64,000 nucleotides of DNA. Source: Paracoccaceae bacterium (GTDB taxonomy: Bacteria > Pseudomonadota > Alphaproteobacteria > Rhodobacterales > Rhodobacteraceae). The position numbers were made by a program, and so were the translations under genes. Under the pieces are notes generated by a model. The model did not search any database and was not told the DNA's origin. It worked only from the letters and a program-made list of their open reading frames with translations. Below are positions 27,939 through 37,105 of this stretch, one piece after another. The number at the start of each line of letters is the position of its first letter. The stretch's first letter is position 1. The stretch is taken from positions 1 to 64,000 of the forward strand of contig JAOHEK010000011.1 in assembly GCA_028097405.1 (NCBI GenBank). Reading direction: 5' to 3'.

Positions 27939-28834
27939 AGCATTCCTCTCAGGGCGAAGGCGGCGATCATCATGCCGCTAACATACATCGCGACACCTGT
28001 GCCATTGTACCAAGGCGCACGAGCCTTGGGGTCCGTTAAAAGGACGGTCATGGCCCAAAGCTGTGCTGCAAGTAGCGCAAAGATCGCGGCAGCGAACAGT
28101 GGTTTGCCCCACCAGATCAACAAGGCGACGACTATGACTTGTGGGATGGCCATGATCCAACATGCGACCTTTGCGGCGCGTTCCGGTCCCAGCGTGACCG
28201 GCAGAGAATTGACGCCCATCTGGCGGTCTCCCTCAAGCGCTTTGAAATCGTTGAGCGTCATGATGCCATGTGCGCCTGTGGCGTAGAGACCCGCTATTAT
28301 GATCACAGGCCAGCCCGGCGCACCAACGGACAGCACTGCGGCACCGGTGAACCACGGCAAGCCTTCGTAGCATAGACCCACAAGCCCCGGCCCCCACCAA
28401 CCGGACCGTTTCATGCGGATGGGTTCAGCAGAATAGGCCCAAGCGGCAAGAACACCAAATACCGTTGCGCCAAACCCCCAAGGACCAAGTTGTGCGCCTA
28501 CGGCCAGCGAAAGAACTGACATCGCAAGGGCAATATAAAGCCCCCATTTTCCCGGAATGCGGCCTGACGGTATGGGGCGACCCGGTTCGTTGATTGCGTC
28601 GACATGGCGGTCACACCAATCATTGGCCGCTTGGCTCATGCCACAGACAATCGGTCCGGCGAGAATGATGCCAAGGAAAATGAGAAACCATTGGCCGCTT
28701 GGCGAGACGCCTGAGGACACGACACCACACAAATACGCCCACATCGGGGGAAACCAAGTCACAGGTTTTATCAACCACAGCATCGCGGCCGGGTCAGGCA
28801 GACGACGGGGCGGGATGGCGGCAAAATCTGTCAT
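27935..28834 (-). CDS. bchG: Bacteriochlorophyll a synthase (chlorophyll synthase) BchG
   Basis: UbiA-type prenyltransferase that esterifies bacteriochlorophyllide a with geranylgeranyl diphosphate. It has 299 aa and multiple membrane helices. The Asp-rich site NDWCDRHVDAINEPGRPIPSGRI is near residue 91, and LIKPVTWFPPMWAYLCG is the family N-terminal segment. No ribosome site is visible before the ATG, and a PpsR operator begins only two bases upstream, so the mRNA may be leaderless. First gene of bchG-pucC-bchP-idi. Confidence 0.95.
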   Translation of the reverse strand: MTDFAAIPPRRLPDPAAMLWLIKPVTWFPPMWAYLCGVVSSGVSPSGQWFLIFLGIILAGPIVCGMSQAANDWCDRHVDAINEPGRPIPSGRIPGKWGLYIALAMSVLSLAVGAQLGPWGFGATVFGVLAAWAYSAEPIRMKRSGWWGPGLVGLCYEGLPWFTGAAVLSVGAPGWPVIIIAGLYATGAHGIMTLNDFKALEGDRQMGVNSLPVTLGPERAAKVACWIMAIPQVIVVALLIWWGKPLFAAAIFALLAAQLWAMTVLLTDPKARAPWYNGTGVAMYVSGMMIAAFALRGML

Positions 28835-28836
28835 AG

Positions 28837-28854
28837 TGTCAGTTTAATCTGACA
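28837..28854. promoter_or_regulatory. PpsR/CrtJ operator at the bchG start
   Basis: TGTCAGTTTAATCTGACA fits TGT-N12-ACA with nearly palindromic TGTCAG/CTGACA arms. It is paired with 28872-28889 in the bchG/cytochrome c divergent region. Confidence 0.85.
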
Positions 28855-28871
28855 GAATGCGATATCGCAAG

Positions 28872-28889
28872 TGTAAAGTAAGATTGACA
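28872..28889. promoter_or_regulatory. PpsR/CrtJ operator between bchG and the cytochrome c gene
   Basis: TGTAAAGTAAGATTGACA fits TGT-N12-ACA, 35 bp centre to centre from the site at the bchG start. Confidence 0.83.
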
Positions 28890-28986
28890 TTTAAATGTTA
28901 CGGGAATGACTTACGCCGACATGTCAGCACGACTTTCCCAATGATTGGATCGCGCTAACTCAGATGAGGAAATGGGAGACTATTGA

Positions 28987-29436
28987 ATGAAGAAACTATT
29001 GAATACCACTTTCGGTCTTTGCCTTCTGAGCGCGCCAGTTCTTGCAGATGGCCATGCAACTGGCGACGCTGTGGCAGGTGAAGCTGTATTCAACCAGTGC
29101 AAGGCGTGTCACTCTATCGTTGATGCGGACGACAATGTTATTCTGCGTGGCGGTAAAAATGGACCAAACCTCTACGGCGTCTATACACGCGTTGCTGGCA
29201 CGGTTGATGGTTTCCGCTATGGAGATTCACTTGTTGAAGCGGGCGAAGCTGGTTTGGCATGGAAAGAAGCGGACTTTGTCGCATATGTTGAAGACCCGCG
29301 TAAGTTTTTGCGCACGTACAACGATGACAGTCGTGCGCGCAGCAACATGTCTTTCAAATTGCGCGCGGAAGAAGACCGTCTGAACGTTTGGGCCTACCTT
29401 GTGTCTGTCGGACCAGAAGTAAAAGCGACAAACTGA
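28987..29436 (+). CDS. cycA: Cytochrome c2-type soluble cytochrome
   Basis: Class I c-type cytochrome exported to the periplasm, probably carrying electrons from the bc1 complex to the photo-oxidised reaction centre. This role matters here because no pufC is present. It has 149 aa: a signal peptide (MKKLLNTTFGLCLLSAPVLA, cleavage near residue 20), the haem motif CKACH at residues 38-42 and the axial Met in SNMSFKL at 121. The loop is of the large cytochrome c2/c551 type. GGGAGA lies upstream. It is divergent from bchG with two PpsR sites between. The symbol is by family; the exact subtype is uncertain. Confidence 0.85.
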   Translation: MKKLLNTTFGLCLLSAPVLADGHATGDAVAGEAVFNQCKACHSIVDADDNVILRGGKNGPNLYGVYTRVAGTVDGFRYGDSLVEAGEAGLAWKEADFVAYVEDPRKFLRTYNDDSRARSNMSFKLRAEEDRLNVWAYLVSVGPEVKATN

Positions 29437-29460
29437 TCGGATGATACGAAACTGATTTGC

Positions 29461-29488
29461 AAAGGCCTGTCCAATACGGCAGCCCTTT
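29461..29488. terminator. Convergent terminator-like hairpin between the cytochrome c gene and hemE
   Basis: AAAGGCCTG and CAGCCCTTT pair with one mismatch around a 10-base loop and are followed by TTGTATTTTT. It sits in the 59-bp gap between two convergent genes and may serve both. Confidence 0.6.
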
Positions 29489-29495
29489 TGTATTT

Positions 29496-30530
29496 TTAGC
29501 CACCACGCACGGTATCAATCATCAATTGCACATTCTCAGGGTCGGCATCAGGCGTGATTCCGTGACCAAGGTTAAAGATATGAGGTCCATCCGAGAACGC
29601 ATCGACGATCTGGCGCGTCTCGGACACCAAGACATCACCGCCCGTCACCATATGGGACGAGGCAAGATTGCCCTGCACGCAGCCTCCGGTTTGAACATTT
29701 TTGGCCGCCCATTCAGCACTTACGCCGTCATCAAGCGCAATGCAGTCCGCCCCGATCGCTGCGTGAAGCTCGACATATTTCTCACCCGCACCGCGCGGAA
29801 AAGCGATGATCGGCACGTGAGGGTAAGCCGCTTTAAGCGCGGCCGTGATGTGCTGCATTGGTTCAATAGAATAGCGCTGGAAGTCCGCGCCTTGCAGTGA
29901 TCCGGCCCAACTATCGAACAGTTTGATCACCTCCGCACCCGCGTCGATCTGAGCGCTGAGGTAAACGATTGTTCCTGCAGTAATCAACTCGATCAGCCCG
30001 TCGAACACGATCCTGTTTTCAGCCTTGAGCGCATGGGCTGGGCCTTGGTCAGGCGTGCCTTGACCTGCGATCATATAGGTCGCGACGGTCCAGGGCGCGC
30101 CTGCGAAACCGATCAAAGTCGTTTCATCGGGCAGGGCCTTCGACAGGATTTTGATAGTTTCATAAATTGGAGACAGGTGGTCGCTCACGCCATGCGCAGG
30201 TTTTAGCGCGGCAAGCTGATCCGCAGTTGTGATTGTGGAAAGTCGGGGGCCTTCACCCGTCACAAACGACAAATCAGCGCCAAGCGCTTGGGGCAACAGC
30301 AGAATGTCTGCAAACAGAATGGCTGCGTCAAATCCATAGCGACAGATCGGCTGTATCGTGACCTCTGCCGCGAGGTTTGGGTTGTAGCACAACGACAAAA
30401 AATCACCTGCTTTGGCGCGTGTCGCTTTGTATTCCGGCAGGTATCGCCCCGCTTGGCGCATTATCCAAATTGGCGGCACAGGCAAGGTTTCCCCTGCAAG
30501 GGAGCGCAGGACAGATTTTTGGGTGCTCAT
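29496..30530 (-). CDS. hemE: Uroporphyrinogen III decarboxylase
   Basis: Decarboxylates uroporphyrinogen III to coproporphyrinogen III, the step that directs tetrapyrroles towards haem and bacteriochlorophyll. It has 344 aa, with the signature [22 protein letters not shown] near residue 18 and [18 protein letters not shown] near residue 143. It is divergent from hemC with a single PpsR-type site between, which matches hemE/hemC being in the PpsR regulon in Rhodobacter. Confidence 0.97.
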   Translation of the reverse strand: MSTQKSVLRSLAGETLPVPPIWIMRQAGRYLPEYKATRAKAGDFLSLCYNPNLAAEVTIQPICRYGFDAAILFADILLLPQALGADLSFVTGEGPRLSTITTADQLAALKPAHGVSDHLSPIYETIKILSKALPDETTLIGFAGAPWTVATYMIAGQGTPDQGPAHALKAENRIVFDGLIELITAGTIVYLSAQIDAGAEVIKLFDSWAGSLQGADFQRYSIEPMQHITAALKAAYPHVPIIAFPRGAGEKYVELHAAIGADCIALDDGVSAEWAAKNVQTGGCVQGNLASSHMVTGGDVLVSETRQIVDAFSDGPHIFNLGHGITPDADPENVQLMIDTVRGG

Positions 30531-30591
30531 GGCGGGTCTTTCTTCGTTACGTCACCAATTATGCCCGGTAGCAACAGTTGGACGCAAGAGT

Positions 30592-30609
30592 TGTAAGCGT
30601 AGGTTTACA
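30592..30609. promoter_or_regulatory. PpsR/CrtJ operator between hemE and hemC
   Basis: TGTAAGCGTAGGTTTACA fits TGT-N12-ACA with TGTAA/TTTACA arms. It is the only unpaired site of the eleven. Confidence 0.8.
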
Positions 30610-30625
30610 CGTTTAGGAATGTTTC

Positions 30626-31576
30626 ATGCAGTATGATATGCCCACTCCGTCCAAACCGCTGAATATCGGCACCCGCGGCTCGCCTTTGGCGCTCGCGCAA
30701 GCGCATGAGACGCGGGCACGCTTGGCTGCGGCCTTTGACCTGCCACACGACGCTTTCGCTATCGTGGTGATCAGCACCGCCGGTGACCGGATCATTGACA
30801 GACCGCTGAAAGAGATTGGCGGCAAGGGCCTGTTCACCCGCGAGATTGAAGACGCATTGTTGGATGGCTCTATCGACATTGCCGTTCATTCGATGAAGGA
30901 CATGCCCACATTGCAGCCGGAAGGGCTGCTGCTGGACACCTATTTACCGCGCGAGGACGTGCGGGATGCGTTTATTTCTTTGAACGCGTCTGCACTAAGT
31001 GACTTGCCGCAAGGCAGCGTGGTTGGTACCTCTAGCTTGCGGCGTCAGGCGCAGTTGCGGTTGCGACGGCCGGATCTGCAAGTTGTGGAATTTCGCGGAA
31101 ACCTGCAGACGCGGCTCAAAAAGCTGGGCGATAAGGTCGCCGATGCGACCTTTCTTGCGATGGCGGGGCTCAACCGGTTGAAGATGGATGATGTCCCGCG
31201 CACTCCGATCGAGGTCACCGGCATGTTGCCCGCAGTCGCCCAAGGTGCCATTGGGATTGAGCGCCGAATCAATGACCTGCGCACTGCTGATATGCTGGCC
31301 GCGATCCATGATGGCCCGACGGGGCAAAGGCTTGCCGCTGAACGCACGTTTCTAGCTGCACTCGATGGGTCATGCGAAACACCGATTGCGGGTCTGGCGG
31401 AATTGGATGGCACGTCCCTACGATTGCGCGGAGAAGTGCTGCGCCCGGATGGATCGGGGGCGCTGAATGACGATATGACGGTACTGATCGAAGACGGCGC
31501 AGCTGCCGGAAAAGAGATGGCGACCAAACTGTTGGAACGCGCCGGCGAAGGGTTCTTTGACTGGCGCGCCCGTTAA
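30626..31576 (+). CDS. hemC: Porphobilinogen deaminase (hydroxymethylbilane synthase)
   Basis: Joins four porphobilinogens into hydroxymethylbilane. It has 316 aa: the LNIGTRGSPLALAQA start, IDIAVHSMKDMPT near residue 90, and the dipyrromethane cofactor Cys in LAALDGSCETPIAGLAE near residue 250. AGGA lies 7 bases upstream of ATG 30626. bciA starts inside its last 20 bases. Confidence 0.97.
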   Translation: MQYDMPTPSKPLNIGTRGSPLALAQAHETRARLAAAFDLPHDAFAIVVISTAGDRIIDRPLKEIGGKGLFTREIEDALLDGSIDIAVHSMKDMPTLQPEGLLLDTYLPREDVRDAFISLNASALSDLPQGSVVGTSSLRRQAQLRLRRPDLQVVEFRGNLQTRLKKLGDKVADATFLAMAGLNRLKMDDVPRTPIEVTGMLPAVAQGAIGIERRINDLRTADMLAAIHDGPTGQRLAAERTFLAALDGSCETPIAGLAELDGTSLRLRGEVLRPDGSGALNDDMTVLIEDGAAAGKEMATKLLERAGEGFFDWRAR

Positions 31577-32489
31577 ACGCGTTGCCGTTTTTGGCGCAAC
31601 GGGCACCGCAGGGCAGGGGGCTGTCAGGGCGCTGATGGCTGCTGGTCATGATGTGACAAGCATCGTCCGGACGGGTCAGGATGGTCGCAAACATATCGTC
31701 GCGGATGTGACGCAGCCTTTGACAATTATAGACAAGTTTGACGTCGTAGTGTCCTGCCTTGCCTCGCGAACCGGCAGTCCACAAGATGCTTGGGCGATTG
31801 ACCATCAGGCGCATTTGAACATTCTGAAATGGGCAGAGAACACAGGCGTTACACATTTTGTTCTACTCTCTGCAATTTGTGTGCAAAAGTCAGAGTTGCC
31901 GTTTCAACATGCCAAGCTGGCGTTCGAAAATGCGTTGGCGAAAGCGCCGGTGACCCATTCCATTGTGCGCCCCACAGCGTTCTTCAAATCTTTATCGGGT
32001 CAAATCGACCGCGTGCGCGACGGGAAATCGTTCTTGGTTTTTGGGAACGGCACATTGACCGCCTGCAAACCGATCAGCGATGACGATTTGGGTCGGTTCA
32101 TAGCCAGCTGCATTGATGACCCGACCAAACACAATCAGATCCTACCCATCGGTGGCCCTGGGGCTGCGATCACCCCCCTGAACCAAGCGGCGGCGCTTTC
32201 GCGGTTGCTGAAGAAGGACGTAAAAATCAAGCGTGTACCGGTTGCCATGATCAGCGCGATCTATCACGTTTTGCGCGTGATCGGCTGGGTCATTCCGAAG
32301 GCTGCAGAAAAAGCCGAACTGGCCCGTATCGGGCGCTACTATGCGCGTGAATCCATGTTGGTTTGGGACGGTCAGCGTTATGACGCGGAAGCCACACCGT
32401 CTACAGGGACCGAGACCTTGTTTGACTATTACGCAGAGGTGATCGCCAAGGATGCGTTCGTGCACCGCGGCGATCACGCTGTGTTTTAA
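31557..32489 (+). CDS. bciA: Divinyl chlorophyllide 8-vinyl reductase BciA
   Basis: NADPH-dependent reductase of the C8 vinyl group of (divinyl) chlorophyllide. It has 310 aa, NmrA/SDR-like, with an N-terminal Rossmann motif [34 protein letters not shown], and the family stretch [40 protein letters not shown]. The start is TTG 31557, inside hemC, so the two are probably co-translated. BchJ and the Fe-S type BciB are absent from the window. Its TAA shares bases with that of convergent hemA. Confidence 0.9.
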   Translation: MTGAPVKRVAVFGATGTAGQGAVRALMAAGHDVTSIVRTGQDGRKHIVADVTQPLTIIDKFDVVVSCLASRTGSPQDAWAIDHQAHLNILKWAENTGVTHFVLLSAICVQKSELPFQHAKLAFENALAKAPVTHSIVRPTAFFKSLSGQIDRVRDGKSFLVFGNGTLTACKPISDDDLGRFIASCIDDPTKHNQILPIGGPGAAITPLNQAAALSRLLKKDVKIKRVPVAMISAIYHVLRVIGWVIPKAAEKAELARIGRYYARESMLVWDGQRYDAEATPSTGTETLFDYYAEVIAKDAFVHRGDHAVF

Positions 32490-33700
32490 GCGACTGCTTG
32501 GGCAATGGCGCATTGCTTCCAAAGCGATGTAAGGGCGGCCACGAGGTGATCAATATCAGCGTCTGTATGCAGTGGTGACGGGGTAAAGCGCAAACGTTCC
32601 GTCCCCTTTGGTACTGTTGGATAGTTGATCGGTTGCACGTAGATGCCCCATTCGTTCATCAGATGGTCGGCCAGCATTTTGGTCTTCACGGGATCTTTGA
32701 TCATCACTGGGACGATGTGGCTGTCGTTGAGCAGATGTGGAATGCCAGCGCGATCAAGACCGGCGCGTAATTTGGCGACTTGTTCGCGGTGACGGTGCCG
32801 TTCGGTGCTTGAGGCTTTCAGGTGCATGATTGATGCACGGGCCGCTGCGGCCACAGCAGGCGGCAAAGCGGTTGTGAAGATAAAGCCGGAGGCGAAACTG
32901 CGGATGAAATCACACAGCGGCGCAGAGCCTGTGATGTAGCCACCAACAACGCCATATGCTTTGCCCAATGTGCCTTCTATCAGGCTAATACGGTCCATCA
33001 GACCTTCTCGTTCTGCAATACCGCCACCGCGCGGGCCATACAGGCCAACGGCATGAACTTCATCAAGATAGGTCATCGCGCCATACTTCTCGGCGACCTC
33101 GACGATCTCCCGCATTGGGGCGATGTCGCCGTCCATGGAATAGACAGATTCAAATGCTACGATCTTGGGCGCATTGGCAGGCAGGCCCGCCAGTTTTGCC
33201 TCTAGGTCGGCCACGTCGTTATGTTTCCAGATCACTTTTTGTGCGCGCGAATGACGGATGCCTTCAATCATAGAGGCGTGGTTGCCGGAATCGCTGAGAA
33301 TGACGCAACCCTCTAGGCGGCTGCCTAACGTGCTAAGAGCGGCCCAGTTCGACACATAGCCAGAGGTGAACAGCAAAGCCGCCTCTTTTCCGTGTAAATC
33401 GGCCAACTCGCGTTCCAACAACAGATGGTCGTGGTTGGTGCCAGAGATGTTACGCGTCCCGCCCGCCCCCGTGCCTGTGCGTTGAACCGCTTCGCACATC
33501 GCCTCAATTACAAGCGGGTTTTGACCCATCCCGAGGTAGTCGTTCGAACACCACACGGTGACATCGCGCACCTCGCCATCTTGGTGGTTGGCCGCATGTG
33601 GAAACTTGCCACATTTCCGCTCTAGCTCGGCAAAGTAGCGATAATTGCCGTCGTCCTTGAGGGCATCGATCTGGGCTTGGAAAAGTGCGTCAAAGTTCAT
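32486..33700 (-). CDS. hemA: 5-aminolevulinate synthase
   Basis: PLP enzyme condensing glycine and succinyl-CoA to ALA (Shemin route), the entry to all tetrapyrroles. It has 404 aa, with [25 protein letters not shown] and the PLP lysine in [17 protein letters not shown] near residue 245. Being the last gene of the bchF...puhE series, it couples precursor supply to the puh superoperon. It overlaps puhE by 11 bases. A second hemA elsewhere is possible, as in Rhodobacter. Confidence 0.97.
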   Translation of the reverse strand: MNFDALFQAQIDALKDDGNYRYFAELERKCGKFPHAANHQDGEVRDVTVWCSNDYLGMGQNPLVIEAMCEAVQRTGTGAGGTRNISGTNHDHLLLERELADLHGKEAALLFTSGYVSNWAALSTLGSRLEGCVILSDSGNHASMIEGIRHSRAQKVIWKHNDVADLEAKLAGLPANAPKIVAFESVYSMDGDIAPMREIVEVAEKYGAMTYLDEVHAVGLYGPRGGGIAEREGLMDRISLIEGTLGKAYGVVGGYITGSAPLCDFIRSFASGFIFTTALPPAVAAAARASIMHLKASSTERHRHREQVAKLRAGLDRAGIPHLLNDSHIVPVMIKDPVKTKMLADHLMNEWGIYVQPINYPTVPKGTERLRFTPSPLHTDADIDHLVAALTSLWKQCAIAQAVA

Positions 33701-34496
33701 GGGACTGTCCTGTCTTATGGGTCGTTGGAAGTGCTGGTAACATCCAGCGCCAAAGTTTCGCGTCTGGCAGTGGGATGACCATCAACCAGTGTTCAAGTGT
33801 GGCAAGTGCGGATAACGCAAACAGCAATGCGAAGCCGACGGACTGTGCACCCGCGTCAGCCGCTATTAAACGTTCGGCAAAGCAGGCGGTGGCAACGCTG
33901 AGGAACGTTACGCCAATGACAAAGGCCGGCGTGATATTTCCTTGGCGGAAGTAGCTTTTGAGGTGGTGCAGCGGTTTGGGCACAAATTCTGTGTTGATCC
34001 GTGGCACGCCAAAGAACAAGTTCAGCTTGGCTGAAATCCGCGCCGCAAAAAGAACCAGATAGGCCCAAAATCCAAAGGTGTTTTCAGCACCCGTCGTGGC
34101 AATGGTGATCATCAACAAACCACCCAGCAAAAGCAATTCGTGGTAAGATAACGTATGCCAAGCACGGACAAATCTCGCCCAGCCTATAAGGTCTGTAGGG
34201 CAGGACCCGCGTTCAGGTCCGGTGATGACACCTGACAGAAACGCAAGTTCGATCCAGCCCCAGACCAGCAGCACCGACACAAACGCGAAATAGACGTTCG
34301 ATACGGTCAGGCTGCTTGCCGTCACAACGACCCCAAGGATGCCAAGCGCAAACAGTGGGATGCCAAAGACCACGGATTTTCCGTGCGCCGTCGCATCGCT
34401 CCCGTCAGCGCGACGCACGATCAGCAAAATGATCCCGGTGAAAAACCACCAGGAAAAGATTGCAATCAGCGCGGCTATCCATGCGGAGGTCAGCAT
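33690..34496 (-). CDS. puhE: PuhE, photosynthetic complex assembly membrane protein
   Basis: Integral membrane protein conserved downstream of acsF in PGCs and affecting bacteriochlorophyll production and RC/LH1 assembly in Rhodobacter. It is about 268 aa with roughly seven hydrophobic segments. The track ORF begins at a TTG one codon earlier; ATG 34496 forms a TGATG junction with the acsF stop and was preferred. It begins [29 protein letters not shown]. No catalytic motif is visible. Confidence 0.9.
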   Translation of the reverse strand: MLTSAWIAALIAIFSWWFFTGIILLIVRRADGSDATAHGKSVVFGIPLFALGILGVVVTASSLTVSNVYFAFVSVLLVWGWIELAFLSGVITGPERGSCPTDLIGWARFVRAWHTLSYHELLLLGGLLMITIATTGAENTFGFWAYLVLFAARISAKLNLFFGVPRINTEFVPKPLHHLKSYFRQGNITPAFVIGVTFLSVATACFAERLIAADAGAQSVGFALLFALSALATLEHWLMVIPLPDAKLWRWMLPALPTTHKTGQSHEL

Positions 34497-35623
34497 CAAT
34501 ATACAGGCTCCAACCGTGAACTTGCGGGGACTGTGTGCTTGTGCGTGGGGATGGTGAAGACCGCGACAAAGGCAGTGGCCGCTTTGGCCATCCCTGCCAT
34601 GCGGCTGACGAACCCAGCGATTCCGCCACGTTGTTTCGCAGCTGCGATCTGACGCGAGGCGGCCTCCATCCGGTCAAGGTTTGGACGCCAGCGCGGATGG
34701 TCGATGTCCAGCGTGATCGGGAACACCTGTTTGGTGATCTCGGACGTCTTGCGGAACACTTCTTGGCCATACCACGTCACATCAACGCCGAGCGCTTCGT
34801 GAAACAAGGGGCGTTGGTGGTCGCGGACCCACATGGTGGAATAGACGGCCGTGAGGAAGAACTTGATCCACATTTTGTTGGCCCAAGTTTCTGTCAGTTT
34901 GGGGTCAGTTTTCAGCAACAAGGCGAAGGCTTCGCCGTGAGAAAACTCGTCATTGCACCATTCACGGAACCACAAAAAGATTGGATGGAACCGCATCTCA
35001 GGGTTCTTTTCAAGGTGCCGGAAGATCGTGATGTAGCGGGCGTAGCCAATCTTTTCAGACAGGTATGTCGCGTAGTAGATAAATTTTGGACGGAAGTAGG
35101 TGTACTTCTTCGCTTGCGTCAGGAACCCAAGGTTCACGCGAATGCCAGCCTCGCGCAAGGCATCGTTGATGAAGCCCGCATGGCGCGCCTCGTCACGGGC
35201 CATCAATTGAAACAAGGTTGTGATATCTTCGTTCGATCCGCGCCGCTTCATCTCTTTATAAAGGACGCACCCAGAGAATTCGGCGGTACACGACGAAATC
35301 AGGAAGTCGATGAATTCAGCCCTAAGCGCAGGTTCCATCCCGTCCCAATCGACAGTGCCCCAATCCTCGTTCTTCTTGAAGTGGCCCTTGTTTGGGTCCG
35401 ACTTCATCTTTGCAATCAAACGGTCCCATTCTGCACGCACCGGTGTGACGTCGATAGCGTCCATTTCTGCAAAGTCAGTGGTGTAAAAGCGTGGCGTCAG
35501 CAGGGTGTTCTGCATCGCAACTTCGGTCGCTTTTTCAGACGTCATTGGCCCATCAAGCGCGTCTTGCGCGGCGATGGCTTCTTCGGCGGTATTGGCGAAG
35601 GCTGAGTGTGTTGGCTTATTCAT
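34496..35623 (-). CDS. acsF: Aerobic Mg-protoporphyrin IX monomethyl ester cyclase AcsF
   Basis: Oxygen-dependent diiron enzyme forming the isocyclic ring E. It has 375 aa from ATG 35623 (MNKPTHSAFANTAEE); the track start lies in the upstream gene. Diiron motifs are seen in CTAEFSGCVLYKEM, ARDEARHAGFINDAL and CNDEFSHGEAFALL. The oxygen-independent BchE is absent, which fits an organism that makes pigment under air. The gene overlaps the 98-aa upstream gene by ATGA. Confidence 0.97.
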   Translation of the reverse strand: MNKPTHSAFANTAEEAIAAQDALDGPMTSEKATEVAMQNTLLTPRFYTTDFAEMDAIDVTPVRAEWDRLIAKMKSDPNKGHFKKNEDWGTVDWDGMEPALRAEFIDFLISSCTAEFSGCVLYKEMKRRGSNEDITTLFQLMARDEARHAGFINDALREAGIRVNLGFLTQAKKYTYFRPKFIYYATYLSEKIGYARYITIFRHLEKNPEMRFHPIFLWFREWCNDEFSHGEAFALLLKTDPKLTETWANKMWIKFFLTAVYSTMWVRDHQRPLFHEALGVDVTWYGQEVFRKTSEITKQVFPITLDIDHPRWRPNLDRMEAASRQIAAAKQRGGIAGFVSRMAGMAKAATAFVAVFTIPTHKHTVPASSRLEPVY

Positions 35624-35916
35624 GACATCACCTGCTCTGAGAACGAAAATTCGCACAATTCCATGAATTCGAAATCACCTGTTGCGCGGGTCCAAAGCTG
35701 TTCCAGTTTCGACGCGCGGGTGATTGTGGCGGTGCGGTCTTCTTCGACGACCTCGCCATATGGCGCCATGATCTCGGACCCGTGCACAAGCACGGTGTCA
35801 CCGGGGTTCACGACGGCCCCATTGTTAAATTTGACGTGTGCGGAAAGCTCCTCGAACCGGTGCGATATGGTCACGGTGCAGGGGGCTGTTTCCGTTGTTC
35901 TTGTCAGAAGTCCCAT
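35620..35916 (-). CDS. Conserved PGC hypothetical protein between puhC and acsF
   Basis: A 98-aa soluble protein found at this place in many proteobacterial PGCs; its function is not established. It is predicted beta-rich (PCTVTISHRFEELSAHVKF, GDTVLVHGSEIMAPYGEVV) and has no membrane helix or metal motif. It is joined to acsF by an ATGA overlap. The tight coupling suggests a role with the cyclase or in assembly, but that is only inference. Confidence 0.8.
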   Translation of the reverse strand: MGLLTRTTETAPCTVTISHRFEELSAHVKFNNGAVVNPGDTVLVHGSEIMAPYGEVVEEDRTATITRASKLEQLWTRATGDFEFMELCEFSFSEQVMS

Positions 35917-35942
35917 ATGTTTGTCCCTTTGGCGAATGGTGA

Positions 35943-36410
35943 TTAGTCGATCAGCTTGGCGAAAGCTGCGACATTGTCTTGGCCATATCCGATCAATTCG
36001 ATCTTCCAGCCGGTGGTGTCATCAATCACGGCCGTGTGGCCGTTGGCGCGGCGCACAATGCGCAGCGGTTCTTCGGATGGAATGTCGTTCAACAGGCGTT
36101 CCCGCATGACGGACACCCAGATCACGTCGATAAATCCGGCCTTATCGTCTGTGGAGTGGGCGAGTTTGCCGCCATCGGCGCCAAAGACTTGCACACCCGT
36201 GCTGCGGTCTCCGATTAAGGTGATCGTAACTTCGCGCACGACATCGCTATGGGGTGCAACAGCGATCACGGGGCGGTCCGTTAAGCGGGCGTAGCCCACA
36301 AGCAGAACAGCGGCGAACATCAGTGAGAACATTGCTTTGACCAACACGGCTGGCACCATGTCGCGGTCGCGGTGTTTCATCTGATTGGCGAGAGAGTTGG
36401 TGATAGTCAT
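35943..36410 (-). CDS. puhC: PuhC, photosynthetic complex assembly protein
   Basis: Membrane-anchored assembly factor needed for normal RC-LH1 levels in Rhodobacter. It has 155 aa: a short basic cytoplasmic N-terminus (MKHRDRDMVPAVLVKAM), one helix (MFSLMFAAVLLVGYARL) and a periplasmic domain with DVVREVTITLIGDRSTGVQVFGADG. It lies between puhB and the 98-aa gene. Confidence 0.92.
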   Translation of the reverse strand: MTITNSLANQMKHRDRDMVPAVLVKAMFSLMFAAVLLVGYARLTDRPVIAVAPHSDVVREVTITLIGDRSTGVQVFGADGGKLAHSTDDKAGFIDVIWVSVMRERLLNDIPSEEPLRIVRRANGHTAVIDDTTGWKIELIGYGQDNVAAFAKLID

Positions 36411-36416
36411 GATCTG

Positions 36417-37049
36417 TTACTCCGCTGCGATGGCATCAATACGCGACACGGGTGCGACCTGTGGCATCGAGACGCGTGTTTCAGCGGCCTCCGCAAAGAT
36501 CACGGCGACTCGGGCGGCATCAGGAATGGCACGGAACGCGGGCTGCGTGCGGCGCATATGCCAAGGGCGCACATGGGGCCATGTCATCAGATAAGACAGA
36601 CGCGTGTCGCCGATCAGCTCGAACGTCACGGTGCCAAGGCCGGAGCTCCGTACGGCGGCTTGCGCATTGCCGATGCAAACATACGGCAGGTTCAACGTCA
36701 TCGTCAGGGCGGCGCCAATGCGCATGCAGGCCCGTTTATTAGTCAGCGTGTAGACGGTGCTGCGGGCTTGGACGGTTGCAATTCCGATGATGATGAGCGC
36801 GACAAGTGCGCCGGCCAACAAGAACGGCAGGCCTTGCGCCATCGCTGCTGTAAGCGACATATCCGGGGCGACCATAATGACGCGAATTGCAGCGAGGGCT
36901 ACAAAATACCCCAAGATCCAGTTCAGCGCCCAAGCGTCCTTGGCTAGTCGTAGCGGGTTCGGCGCACCCTGCCAAAGAATGTATTCATCCGCTGGCAGTG
37001 CTTCGGGTAGGCCGCGAACGGGTTCAAATTTGAAATCATCGTGGTGCAT
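36417..37049 (-). CDS. puhB: PuhB, reaction centre assembly protein
   Basis: PH-like membrane protein that helps assemble the reaction centre. It has 210 aa. The N-terminal EPVRGLPEALPADEYILWQGAPNPLRLAKDAW is typical, followed by two to three membrane helices and a C-terminal domain with RTQPAFRAIPDA. GGGGACAACTC precedes ATG 37049. It ends six bases before puhC begins. Confidence 0.94.
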   Translation of the reverse strand: MHHDDFKFEPVRGLPEALPADEYILWQGAPNPLRLAKDAWALNWILGYFVALAAIRVIMVAPDMSLTAAMAQGLPFLLAGALVALIIIGIATVQARSTVYTLTNKRACMRIGAALTMTLNLPYVCIGNAQAAVRSSGLGTVTFELIGDTRLSYLMTWPHVRPWHMRRTQPAFRAIPDAARVAVIFAEAAETRVSMPQVAPVSRIDAIAAE

Positions 37050-37105
37050 GAGTTGTCCCCTTTGATGTAGATGTCTGGCCTTGGCTGAGGCCAGACAGGT
37101 TTCGC

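Noticed and set aside
34535-35605. 356-aa plus-strand ORF antisense to acsF
   Set aside because: It lies wholly over acsF, whose diiron motifs are intact. The product has no family features and is a codon-bias shadow.
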